Below are positions 19,905 to 29,370 of a stretch of 64,000 bases of DNA, piece by piece (the stretch's first letter is position 1; every line of letters starts with the position of its first letter). The notes under the pieces are model-generated. The model was given only the letters and a program-made list of their open reading frames with translations, was not told the DNA's origin and ran no database searches. Made by a program: the position numbers and the translations under genes. Source of the DNA: Candidatus Bathycorpusculum hydrogenotrophicum (lineage in GTDB: Archaea > Thermoproteota > Bathyarchaeia > Bathyarchaeales > Bathycorpusculaceae). The stretch is from assembly GCA_009783705.1 (NCBI GenBank), contig WRCX01000002.1, positions 22,785 through 86,784 of the forward strand, given 5' to 3'.

Positions 19905-21362
19905 CTATGCCCATTTCCAAAATTTTTGCATACACTGCCTGAGCTGTTTTGCCTTTGATAACATTGAGAGGTTCATTGGATTGTTCATAGAGTAATGTAT
20001 GGCAACTATCAGATGGTCAATGTGGTCTATAAAAATTCTAAAAGTACCCAAGTGATCAAGGAGTGCAGGTTCGACTTTTTCAGGGGCAATAATAACGCAC
20101 TTGGCGAGAGTTTCTATGTTTCTATTGTAGGGTTCTTCGTGGGCGCGTTTGTCTTTGAGAATCAAAAGGTCGATACCTAGGTCTTTTGGGATGGAGTTAC
20201 GTTTTTTAGCTAGAAACATCATTTTTGCGGCAATAACTTCCTCAGCTACAGTCCCTTTAGCTTTGTTGCTTTTCTCGGTTGCTAAGAGGATACCCCCGCT
20301 TATTTCTGCTGAGAGACGGGTCAAAACTGCATTTAGGCCCACAGAGTCTGCGTCAAAGAGCTCAGTTACATTGGAAATACCCACAAACAGGGGTACCGCA
20401 GGATTTTTTTGGGCGAACTCTTTGAAAGCAAGAAAGGAGTTGAGAATTTCTTGGGGATCTAAAATCAAGTCCGCTAGGATGTTATTTACGCCTAGGCTTT
20501 GGGCTTTGGTTATAATTTGTTCAAGGAATTGGACGCGTTCAGAGACATTTTTTGGAATGTAGCCTATGTTTTGGTTAGTGGGGATAACAACCAGGGGGAT
20601 ATCTTTGATGAAGGGGGCTATGGCGTCGAGATTGCCTGCATCAGCACTCAAAACTAGTTGTGCACCGGCTTTCACTGCAGCGTTAATTTCCTCTGGATCA
20701 AGCGAATCTATACTTACAGGTAAATTGGTAACTTCTCTAACCCAGTGGATCAGCTGTGCGGCTTTTTGGGGTTGGGATTCACCTGCAGCCATACCCACAT
20801 CGATAAAATCCGCACCTGCCAAAGCAAAACGGCGGGCGATTTGTTGAACAGTTTCTTTGTCCATCAGGGCGGCGTCTACGATTTCGGCAAGCACTCGCAG
20901 GGGGAAATCTTTGCCGACCGCCACACCGCCTACCAGCATGTTACCGGGGTTTTTGAGCAGGATGGTGCGTTGGTTTTCAACTTTTTCTATTTCTGCCAGA
21001 GCTTTGGCAGTCAGTTGCTGCTGGAGCAACTCATCAGCGGGGGTGGTTGTTGAGAGTTTCACTTCACCGAGTAGATCTAGCACTACTGAGAGATCTGCGG
21101 CATATTTGGGGCCCTTATAGGCTGGGATACCTAGGGCGTGGGTGATTGCGGCGGTGTCGCCTCTTAGTAATCCAGGGGTTAGGATCAGGTTGAAGCTGGT
21201 GAGGTTTTTTTTGTTTTTTAAGCTCTCAATGATGGCTTTGGGGGTTAAAAAGGCGGCAACTGCTGTTTTTAGGGTAACAACTTCGGTTTCGATTGGACTT
21301 TGTTTAGCGTATGTACTAACGACTTCTGTTGCTAGTTGTCCTGTGACAAGAAGCACCTTCAT
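19905..21362 (-). CDS. Dihydropteroate synthase-like protein of archaeal pterin biosynthesis type
   Basis: KVLLVTGQLATEVVSTYAKQS, ALAGADFIDVGMAAGESQPQKAAQLIHWVREVTNLPVSIDSLDPEEINAAVKAGAQLVLSADAGN. Confidence 0.85.
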   Translation of the reverse strand: MKVLLVTGQLATEVVSTYAKQSPIETEVVTLKTAVAAFLTPKAIIESLKNKKNLTSFNLILTPGLLRGDTAAITHALGIPAYKGPKYAADLSVVLDLLGEVKLSTTTPADELLQQQLTAKALAEIEKVENQRTILLKNPGNMLVGGVAVGKDFPLRVLAEIVDAALMDKETVQQIARRFALAGADFIDVGMAAGESQPQKAAQLIHWVREVTNLPVSIDSLDPEEINAAVKAGAQLVLSADAGNLDAIAPFIKDIPLVVIPTNQNIGYIPKNVSERVQFLEQIITKAQSLGVNNILADLILDPQEILNSFLAFKEFAQKNPAVPLFVGISNVTELFDADSVGLNAVLTRLSAEISGGILLATEKSNKAKGTVAEEVIAAKMMFLAKKRNSIPKDLGIDLLILKDKRAHEEPYNRNIETLAKCVIIAPEKVEPALLDHLGTFRIFIDHIDHLIVAIHYSMNNPMNLSMLSKAKQLRQCMQKFWKWA

Positions 21363-21364
21363 GG

Positions 21365-22330
21365 TTAATCCTCGATTTGGATGGTTGCACCTTTGTTATT
21401 GGCTTGGGCGATGAATGCTTCTCCGCCGGTATTGGCTTTGAGGTGGTCTTGGACTTTAGTTAGAAAGGTGGTTGCTTGTTGTCGTTTTACGATTGCATAG
21501 AGGGCGGGTCCCCAAGAGCTCTGGCCAACGCCGTAGGCGCCTTGTTGTTGCATAAATTCGATGCATTTTGTGGCTTGGGGTTTGGCGTAGGTTCCACCTT
21601 GGGCCTGGGCAAAGTGATTGCCGGTTAGAACTTGGATTTCTGTGAGTGCAACTCCAAAGGTTTCGATGTCTTGCTCGGCTATGGCGGGTAACAGTTTGAG
21701 CATAATTAAACGGCAGATCTGGCCCACGTCTTGGGCGGGCATGGTTGTGAGTTTGTTAAAGGCTTGTTTTTCTTCAGAGCTTGCTAAGCCTTTGGGCTGG
21801 TTGGGGGAGGCCACAATAAAGCACCAATCCTCAGGGAAAGGTTGATGATAAATTAGTGGAGGAGCTTGGTTGGTTTTTGGGTTTTTGCCGCCATCTACTA
21901 CAAATCCGCCATACTCAAAGATGCTGGTGCCAACACTTGTGCGCTTGGCACGACCAACACTTGCTGCAAGCTCGGGTACAGATGCTTTAAGATTTGAGAT
22001 TTTTGCGAGTGCAACAGCTATGGCTAGGGCAAGTTGGGTGCCTGAGCCTAATCCGCTATGGCAGGGGATGGTTTGGGCGATGTGTAGATGTACTTTGGGT
22101 GATAGGTGATATTTTGTTGAGAAATGGTTAGTTATTTCTTGGGCGAGATCGGTTTTTTCTCCAGTAATTTTGAGGTCGGCTGCGCTTTGGGCGTTGATTA
22201 TGACGTTTGGATGGTCTATACCAACGCCTAAACCGCCAAACATTCGGCCTAAGTCTCCGTTCATATCAATCAGGCCTAGGTGGAGTCTTGCGGGGGTTTT
22301 GAGATATATTTTTATGGGGTTTGCCTCCAT
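21365..22330 (-). CDS. Beta-ribofuranosylaminobenzene 5'-phosphate synthase (GHMP-like)
   Basis: TPARLHLGLIDMNGDLGRMFGGLGVGID, IPCHSGLGSGTQLALAIA, RTSVGTSIFEYGGFVVDGG. Confidence 0.9.
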   Translation of the reverse strand: MEANPIKIYLKTPARLHLGLIDMNGDLGRMFGGLGVGIDHPNVIINAQSAADLKITGEKTDLAQEITNHFSTKYHLSPKVHLHIAQTIPCHSGLGSGTQLALAIAVALAKISNLKASVPELAASVGRAKRTSVGTSIFEYGGFVVDGGKNPKTNQAPPLIYHQPFPEDWCFIVASPNQPKGLASSEEKQAFNKLTTMPAQDVGQICRLIMLKLLPAIAEQDIETFGVALTEIQVLTGNHFAQAQGGTYAKPQATKCIEFMQQQGAYGVGQSSWGPALYAIVKRQQATTFLTKVQDHLKANTGGEAFIAQANNKGATIQIED

Positions 22331-22995
22331 AGCAGGATTTGTTTTTGCAGATTTGCCATCACAGTTGTGTAGGTGCTGTTGGGTGCCACACGTTCTACAA
22401 TTTGTGCGTAGTCAAAGATTTGCTCGGTTAACTTGATGATTTCGGTTTGTTTTTGGGAGTTTGTGAGATAGGTTTCTATGCGGGTGGCATGTATAAGTGC
22501 CTCAAGCGTCAATGCCAAAGCACGGCTATATAGTTGAGGCGTTCCAACCAGGGAAGTGGTTTGGTGTTTGATGCTACAGGTAACTATGGTTTTTTCATTG
22601 TTGAGAGGTTTAAAGTCAACCACAGAGACTTCAAGGGCAACCTCGGCGGCTCGTAGTTTTTTTGCGGTCACAACCTCTGAGGGGACAAACCACTCCAAGG
22701 GAACGCTTCCGGGGGGATTTGTTTTTTTGAATACCGTTTTGTAGAAGAGTTCTATGTCGTGGGTAAAGTTTATGACGGCACATCGGGTGGTCTTTAGGTT
22801 CTGCAGGGTTTTTGAGGTGTTAAAAATTGTTAGAGACAGGTGTTGTTCGTCCTGTATGGTTATACCCATGGGTGCCGCGTTGGATGTGGAATCGGAATTT
22901 AGGGTAGAGACAATGGATTCATAGATGACATCTTTTTGGAATCCAAATGTGGACAATTGCCCTAAATCAGCTTGGAATCGCACAGACATGAGCAT
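22312..22995 (-). CDS. DUF447-family flavoprotein-like protein
   Basis: YESIVSTLNSDSTSNAAPMGI, TRCAVINFTHDIELFYKT; overlaps RFAP synthase by 19 bp. Confidence 0.75.
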   Translation of the reverse strand: MLMSVRFQADLGQLSTFGFQKDVIYESIVSTLNSDSTSNAAPMGITIQDEQHLSLTIFNTSKTLQNLKTTRCAVINFTHDIELFYKTVFKKTNPPGSVPLEWFVPSEVVTAKKLRAAEVALEVSVVDFKPLNNEKTIVTCSIKHQTTSLVGTPQLYSRALALTLEALIHATRIETYLTNSQKQTEIIKLTEQIFDYAQIVERVAPNSTYTTVMANLQKQILLWRQTP

Positions 22996-23156
22996 TCCCG
23001 TTCAATCGAATGTAAAATTTTACAGTTAGTTAAATAATAAAAGTTTTGCCGCCAAACCACCAAGTTATCCGCCTAAAATAAAATACCAACCCACCAACAA
23101 ACTTGAGCTTAGCACAACAACCAGGTTGGAGGGGTTAAGAGGTGGTGGTTGTTTTA

Positions 23157-25958
23157 TCATTGTTTTTTGTTGCGGCGTTTGTCGGCTTTTTCTTGTCTTA
23201 CGCGGCGTTGTTCTTTGATGAGGGGTATGTTGTCAAAAAGGCGACCGATTTCGCGTACTGCAGTGGGCAACAAAGTTAGGCCCAGCACGACTATCCAATG
23301 GAAGCCGCTGATGGTGGTGAGGCCAAAGATTTGACCGATGGGCAGAGCAACCATTAATGCGAAGGTGATCAGCATAGCGACTGCACCGATAAGCAGGGGC
23401 TTGTTGTTTCTAACGGGGGTCTTAAAGACAGAGTTGGAGCTACGAACATGGAACACATGCACTATTGAGGTCAAGCCGGTAATTAGAAACGCCATAGTCT
23501 GACCCAACAACGCTGAGGGAGCAACTGCGCCGGGCAAGACAACAAAGGCGCCTATGTAGTAGCCTATCAAGACAGTAACCGAGCAGGCAATGGTCTGACG
23601 AAGAATCAGATGCAGCAACTCGTCGCTAAAGAAACTTTCATTACGCTTTATGGGCTTTTTATCCATCAATTTAGGATCAAAGGCTTCACGGGAAAGATTA
23701 ATCCCCGGAATACCATCACCCACCAAGTTAATCAACAACAACATAACTGGAGTTAACAAAATACCCCAGCCAGCCATCTGCGCAAAAATCATGATGATAA
23801 TCTCACTCATGTTGCAGACTAGGAGGAAATTGATGGTCTTTTTGATGTTAGCATAGACATTTCGGCCCTCACCCACAGCCTCAACAATAGTCGCAAAATT
23901 ATCATCAACTAGGATCATATCTGAAGCACTCTTAGCAACCTCAGTCCCGGTCTTGCCCATCGCAATCCCAATATCAGCCGCCTTTAGCGCAGGCGCATCA
24001 TTTACGCCATCGCCTGTCATGGCTACAACTTCACCATTTGCCTGCCAAGCCTTTACAATACGAATCTTATCCTCAGGCGTCACGCGGGCATAGACAGAAT
24101 AGTTTCTAACGGTGTCATTTAATTCGGTATCAGACATTTCTGCAAGATGCGCACCAGTCATGACATGGCGACCTTCTTGGAGAATGCCCAAGTTGGTGGC
24201 AATTGCACCTGCCGTTGTGGCATGATCACCCGTAATCATTACGGTGCGAATACCTGCGGCTTTGGCCTTTGCTATAGCAACAGCGGCTTCGGGACGTGGC
24301 GGATCAATTAGACCAATAAGACCCACCAAGTTGGAATCCGGCTCCACTTCCTCTAAATGATCCTGATCGGGTAGTTGGTCAATTTTTTTAGAAGATAAGC
24401 CTATGACGCGTAAGGCGTGTTCAGCAAAGCCGTCATGTACAGCTCGTGCGATGGGCAGATCATTAGCAACAGATTCTGCGGAGAAGGTCAGGTAGTCTAG
24501 TGCGCCTTTGGTTAGTACAAGGTACCCTCCGGTTTTGACCTTGAAGATAACTGACATGCGTTTGCGATCTGAGGAGAAGGGGATTTCTGCGACTCTTTGA
24601 TAGGTTTCCTCATCTATGTGGTAGCCTTTTTCGTTAAAAAGCCGAAGTATACCCACATCAGTGGCGTTACCCAGATATTTCTTCTCGCCGCTTGGGGTGG
24701 TCTCATAGGTGGCGTTGCTTGCCATTACCAAATATTTGAGGAACCGGCTTTGCTCTTCAGAGAAGGTGGTATCGTCTGCGAAGGGTTCACCGCCGCATAC
24801 CCAGAGCTGTTTAACTGCCATACGGTTTTGGGTAAGGGTTCCGGTTTTATCAGAGGAAATAACCGAAGTATTACCTAAGGTCTCTACAGCTGGAAGTTTT
24901 CGGATCAAAGCATTCTTTTTAACCATTTTTTGAACGCCGTTTGTCAGAGTCAGCGTAACAATCAAAGCCAGCATCTCAGGAACCGCCGCCACAGCCAAAG
25001 AGATAGCAACCAACAACATGGTGGGTAGATCAGTACCGCTTCGCAGACCCACCGCCATTAAGAAAAACGCAGATATGATGGCAATCCAGCAGATAGTTTT
25101 GCCGAGCTGATCTAGGCGTATTTGCAGAGGGGTTTTCATGCGTTTGCTACCGCTTAGAAAACCAGCGATTTTACCCATCTGAGTTTTCATACCGGTAGTG
25201 GTAACTACGGCAGTGCCGCGGCCTGCGGTGACCACACAACCCGTAAAGACCATGTTGTGTTGATCACCCAACGAAGCATTACCAGAAGTGGTAAACAGTG
25301 CATCTTTTTCTGCGGGTTCGCTCTCACCTGTTAGGGCGGATTCGTCAGAGAAAAACCCGGTGGATTCAATTAATCTAGCATCTGCAGGAACAACGTTTCC
25401 AGTTTCCAAAATGACGATGTCACCGGGTACCAATTCGGTAGCGTCAATGCTTTTCTTAACCCCCTCACGTATAACAACACAAGAGGGTGCGCTTAGTTTT
25501 TCTAAGGCTTCCAGAGCTTTCTCAGCTTTACCCTCATGAGTAATTGCCAAAATTAGATTCAAAATCACAACTGATAGGATGACGATGGGTTCAACAAACC
25601 CCGAGTCCTCAAAGATAGCCATAGCAAAGGAGAGCACTACTGCAATCAGCAAAACAATGATGGAGACATCTTTTAGCTGGTGGAGAATTTTTTGAGGTAA
25701 ACCTTCCTTTTTTGGGGGCTGCAAAACATTTTTTCCATGCCTTTCTTGGCGCTTACCAACTTGAGCTTCAGATAACCCCTGCTCAGGAGTCACATCCAAC
25801 GTTTCTAACACTGAGGAAACATCTGATTCGTACCAGTTGGTGTGATCCTGATTTCTATTTTCTATGATTAACTCAACCTTTAACAATATGCCACTATAAG
25901 AACATATTAGAAACAACAACCCGTAAGCGTAGTATATATCAGCTTGCCATGTGTGCAC
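23157..25958 (-). CDS. P-type cation-transporting ATPase (Ca2+-ATPase-like); exact start uncertain
   Basis: ALTGESEP, VISSDKTGTLTQNRM, MITGDHATTAGAIA, VAMTGDGVNDAPALKAADIGIAMG. Confidence 0.93.
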   Translation of the reverse strand: MHTWQADIYYAYGLLFLICSYSGILLKVELIIENRNQDHTNWYESDVSSVLETLDVTPEQGLSEAQVGKRQERHGKNVLQPPKKEGLPQKILHQLKDVSIIVLLIAVVLSFAMAIFEDSGFVEPIVILSVVILNLILAITHEGKAEKALEALEKLSAPSCVVIREGVKKSIDATELVPGDIVILETGNVVPADARLIESTGFFSDESALTGESEPAEKDALFTTSGNASLGDQHNMVFTGCVVTAGRGTAVVTTTGMKTQMGKIAGFLSGSKRMKTPLQIRLDQLGKTICWIAIISAFFLMAVGLRSGTDLPTMLLVAISLAVAAVPEMLALIVTLTLTNGVQKMVKKNALIRKLPAVETLGNTSVISSDKTGTLTQNRMAVKQLWVCGGEPFADDTTFSEEQSRFLKYLVMASNATYETTPSGEKKYLGNATDVGILRLFNEKGYHIDEETYQRVAEIPFSSDRKRMSVIFKVKTGGYLVLTKGALDYLTFSAESVANDLPIARAVHDGFAEHALRVIGLSSKKIDQLPDQDHLEEVEPDSNLVGLIGLIDPPRPEAAVAIAKAKAAGIRTVMITGDHATTAGAIATNLGILQEGRHVMTGAHLAEMSDTELNDTVRNYSVYARVTPEDKIRIVKAWQANGEVVAMTGDGVNDAPALKAADIGIAMGKTGTEVAKSASDMILVDDNFATIVEAVGEGRNVYANIKKTINFLLVCNMSEIIIMIFAQMAGWGILLTPVMLLLINLVGDGIPGINLSREAFDPKLMDKKPIKRNESFFSDELLHLILRQTIACSVTVLIGYYIGAFVVLPGAVAPSALLGQTMAFLITGLTSIVHVFHVRSSNSVFKTPVRNNKPLLIGAVAMLITFALMVALPIGQIFGLTTISGFHWIVVLGLTLLPTAVREIGRLFDNIPLIKEQRRVRQEKADKRRNKKQ

Positions 25959-26051
25959 ACCATTTCCATGATACTACGCAAAACCTTGGTTACAACACTT
26001 TTCAGAAACAAAGATCACCTACTGAACAACAGAAAAGATTGAAAAAAGAGA

Positions 26052-27122
26052 CTAGGCTTGTTGCTCAGCTAGATGGGTTAGCTGCATTAGGGCTTTGCCT
26101 GAACTGAGTGCTTGGCGTGCTTGCTCCATGCCATCTTTGTAGGAAGTGCTTGTGCCAGAAGCATACAGAGCCGCGGCAGCATTCATACAAAACAAATCGG
26201 CTAGAGGATCATTATAATCGCCTGAGAGGACGCGTTTGATAGCGGCGGCATTGTCGTAGGCTTTGTTGTAGGAAGCGATGTCAAAAGTGGCATGGGTTTT
26301 TATGCCAAAATCTTCGGGGTGGACAGTATAGGTTTGGATTTTATTGTTTTTTAATTCAACGACTCGTGTTGGACCGCAGGGTGAGAACTCATCAATGCCA
26401 AGCGCAGGATCGTGGCCGGTAACCATGCCATAGGGAGCTATCGCACTGTTAAGACCGATTTCTTTCAAGATGGCAATTAGTTGATCACATACTTGAGGGG
26501 CATAGGCCCCAATTACTATACAACTGGTGTTCTCACAGGGCATGGTTAGGGGTCCGACAATGTTGAATGCGGAGGTAAAGCGCATGGATTGGATTAGACG
26601 GGCCCAGCCGGATTTTAAGAAGGCCTCCCCGGGCATGTAGCAGATGTTGTGTTTTTCTAAACTTTGTTTTGCTTTACTCATCGGACTTGAGAGATTGACC
26701 CCTAAGATCTCAAAGATTTCTGAGGCTCCAGAGACACCGGTTACTTTTTTGGCGCCTTTTTTAGCAATCGGAACCCCACAAGCTGAGGCAATAAGTGCAG
26801 CAGGAGAGGAGGCATTAACAGTTTTCATAGCATCGGAGCCTGTGCCAACAATATCGCAGATAGGACCCGTAACGTTGGCTGTGAATTTTTCTGTGTCAAA
26901 CTTGTCTAGGGCATCCCAAACGCCGGATAATTCTTCAGTGGTGGGTTTACGAGTAATATGGGCTATCAAAAAAGCACCCTGCTGGAGCTCGGGTTGCTCA
27001 TTTAGAATGATTTGTCGATAGGCCTCACAGGATTCTTCTCGAGTCAGAATTTTACCCGCAACAATTTTACAGATTAGTTGACCAAAGGCTCTTAATTTTT
27101 CTTCAGTTACCAAATTTATCAC
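26052..27122 (-). CDS. TrpD-like phosphoribosyltransferase, divergent
   Basis: ICDIVGTGSDAMKTVNASSPAALIASACGVPIAKKGAKKVTGVSGASEIFEILGV. Confidence 0.8.
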   Translation of the reverse strand: MINLVTEEKLRAFGQLICKIVAGKILTREESCEAYRQIILNEQPELQQGAFLIAHITRKPTTEELSGVWDALDKFDTEKFTANVTGPICDIVGTGSDAMKTVNASSPAALIASACGVPIAKKGAKKVTGVSGASEIFEILGVNLSSPMSKAKQSLEKHNICYMPGEAFLKSGWARLIQSMRFTSAFNIVGPLTMPCENTSCIVIGAYAPQVCDQLIAILKEIGLNSAIAPYGMVTGHDPALGIDEFSPCGPTRVVELKNNKIQTYTVHPEDFGIKTHATFDIASYNKAYDNAAAIKRVLSGDYNDPLADLFCMNAAAALYASGTSTSYKDGMEQARQALSSGKALMQLTHLAEQQA

Positions 27123-28126
27123 TCCGTTAGGTCTACAACATACTTTAGGGATTGACCAAGCAAAATTTTAGGCAACACCAAAGGAACATTTTCCAGACGG
27201 ATTATTTTATCAATGAGAAGCCGTAGGGTTTGAGTGTTTGTTTCTATTATTTTTAGGGCTAGCTTCATTTGGCGTTTTGTGCTACCATAGGCACCAATTA
27301 GGGTTAACTGCCGATAATGGACTTCATTTAACAATTCGCTTGGGATGGGCGTGTTTTTTGTAAATCCGCTAAATAGGCAATATTTGCCTCCTGGATTTAA
27401 TTTTGAAATCCCCTCAATCAGAGCAGAGGGGTCAGGGGCAGCATTTATAGCAACATCAAAATTGCCAGCGGGGGTATCAGAGAGATAGATGTTTGCTTTT
27501 TTGCAGAAGGGGGTTACTTGGTTTAGTTTGGCAGAGTTTTTTTCGACAATAAAGGGGTGGGCACCAAAATATTTGCAGGCTAAGCCAAGCATAAGCCCTG
27601 CAGGACCGCCGCCAAAAATGAGAACGGTTTGGTTTTTTTGCAAGTTTACTTGTTCAGTTGCATTTATCGCAGAGGACAGCAATTCGGTCATGCAGGCAAT
27701 TTCAGGGGGAACGGTTGGAGGGATTTTTATGAGACTGCGTTTGGGTACTTTTATGTATTGGGCAAATCCGCCATCGATATGAAAACCTATAACTTGGATG
27801 TTACTGCAGAGGTTTTCGGCACCACTTTTGCAGTAGTGGCATTGATTGCAGGTTTTGGCAGGCCAAACCACAAAATTTTCCGCCGGATTGTTGGGTTTAT
27901 GGCCGCAGATTTCATGGCCCAATACTCTGGGCAACACTAGATCGCGTTGACCTTGAGACCACATTTTTGCATCCGTTCGACAGACAGAACAATAGGTGAC
28001 TTTTAGCAGTGTTTCAGTGCTATCGCAGACGGGGGGTTGGATGTCGATTAGTTGAATTTTTTCTATACCTTCAAGGCGAAGCGCTTTCATATGACTGCCT
28101 GTAACACGGTAGAGCAGAAACCGCAT
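27119..28126 (-). CDS. Zinc-dependent MDR alcohol/polyol dehydrogenase-like protein
   Basis: YCSVCRTDAKMW, LGHEICG, CNQCHYCKSGAENLCSN, LIFGGGPAGLMLGLACKYFGA; 4-bp overlap with the TrpD-like ORF. Confidence 0.88.
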   Translation of the reverse strand: MRFLLYRVTGSHMKALRLEGIEKIQLIDIQPPVCDSTETLLKVTYCSVCRTDAKMWSQGQRDLVLPRVLGHEICGHKPNNPAENFVVWPAKTCNQCHYCKSGAENLCSNIQVIGFHIDGGFAQYIKVPKRSLIKIPPTVPPEIACMTELLSSAINATEQVNLQKNQTVLIFGGGPAGLMLGLACKYFGAHPFIVEKNSAKLNQVTPFCKKANIYLSDTPAGNFDVAINAAPDPSALIEGISKLNPGGKYCLFSGFTKNTPIPSELLNEVHYRQLTLIGAYGSTKRQMKLALKIIETNTQTLRLLIDKIIRLENVPLVLPKILLGQSLKYVVDLTE

Positions 28127-28296
28127 TTAAAACTATCCACCCGTATTACATTTGTAATACAAAAAAAGTAAAGGAACCAAATTTTTGGAGTACACCACAG
28201 ACACAATTAAAGCAGATCAGTACGGCGAGGTGAGTGATGAGAGAGGTACAGAGCGAGGAGTTAATACAGTACAAGAGTATAACATAGAGGAAGTCT

Positions 28297-28962
28297 ATGC
28301 AAGGAGTAGAGGTTATTGTCGGCGGTTTCATGAGTATTGATGGGAAAATAGCTCCTGCCAATCGGAACGGCCAAGAATTCACTCAACTCATGACCCCACT
28401 GCACAAAAAAATGCTACACAGCATCCGAGCGTCTGTTGATGCGGTTGTGGTAGGGGTGGGCACGGTTTTAGCAGATGATCCCACGCTTACTGTGCGAGAT
28501 GTTGAGGGAAAAAATCCGCTCCGAGTAGTGCTAGACAGCAAAGCACAAACACCCCTAACAGCAAAAATCGCAAACACCAACCAAGCATCCACCCTAATAG
28601 CAACAACTACACAGGCCTCAAAAGAAAAGATCAAAGCATTAAAAAACAAAAATATTGAGGTATTTATTTCAAACTCGGAAAAAACGGTTAATTTGCAGGA
28701 ATTAGTCGAAGCACTCAAGAGTCGTGGTGTTAGAAAAGTTCTTGTGGAGGGCGGCGCTGAGGTGCGGTGGAGTTTTTTTGAAGCAAACCTTGTGGATGAA
28801 TTATTTGTTTGGATTATGCCCTATGTTTGGGGCGGCAAAGAGGCCCCAACATTAGTGGATGGACAGGGTTTCCTTGGAGCACAAGAAGCGAAAAAACTAA
28901 AACTAAAAAGCACCGAACATATTGAGGGATTAACAGTTCTTTGGTTCACAGTTCAACATTAA
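28297..28962 (+). CDS. 2,5-diamino-6-ribosylaminopyrimidinone 5'-phosphate reductase / RibD C-terminal-like
   Basis: VIVGGFMSIDGKIAPANR, VDAVVVGVGTVLADDPTLTVR, NPLRVVLDSKAQTPL, KVLVEGGAEVRWSFFEANLVDEL. Confidence 0.88.
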   Translation: MQGVEVIVGGFMSIDGKIAPANRNGQEFTQLMTPLHKKMLHSIRASVDAVVVGVGTVLADDPTLTVRDVEGKNPLRVVLDSKAQTPLTAKIANTNQASTLIATTTQASKEKIKALKNKNIEVFISNSEKTVNLQELVEALKSRGVRKVLVEGGAEVRWSFFEANLVDELFVWIMPYVWGGKEAPTLVDGQGFLGAQEAKKLKLKSTEHIEGLTVLWFTVQH

Positions 28963-29187
28963 TAACGGCAATACTAAAAGCGCATCTAACTGTTATTTTC
29001 ATAAAGAAAAAGGTCATGTTAGAAATTGTAATCAGCTAATGATGATACTATAGAACTTCATCAGGATGAACTTGTCTAATCCAAGTATGTCGCCTTAGTA
29101 CAATTAAAATCATCTAAATTTGACTCAGCGTTAAGATCGTCCTCTGTCAATGCTCAGCCATATCCAGTAAACCCTGACGTATGCAAG

Positions 29188-29334
29188 TTACTCTTTTCGT
29201 TCAATTTTATTATAAATAGCGAGACCTTTTTCCATCATTTCACTCTGTAATGACGTAGGACCCTTCTTAATTTGGCGCTCAAACTCTTCGAAGGTTTCAC
29301 GGTCTAAAACTGGAATTGGACATGGTTTCGCCAT
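29188..29334 (-). CDS. Small charged protein, 48 aa
   Basis: MAKPCPIPVLDRETFEEFERQIKKGPTSLQSEMMEKGLAIYNKIERKE*; found by hand, below the ORF-track size limit. Confidence 0.45.
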   Translation of the reverse strand: MAKPCPIPVLDRETFEEFERQIKKGPTSLQSEMMEKGLAIYNKIERKE

Positions 29335-29370
29335 TTTTAATCACCACAAACTTTGGAACACAAACCATAA

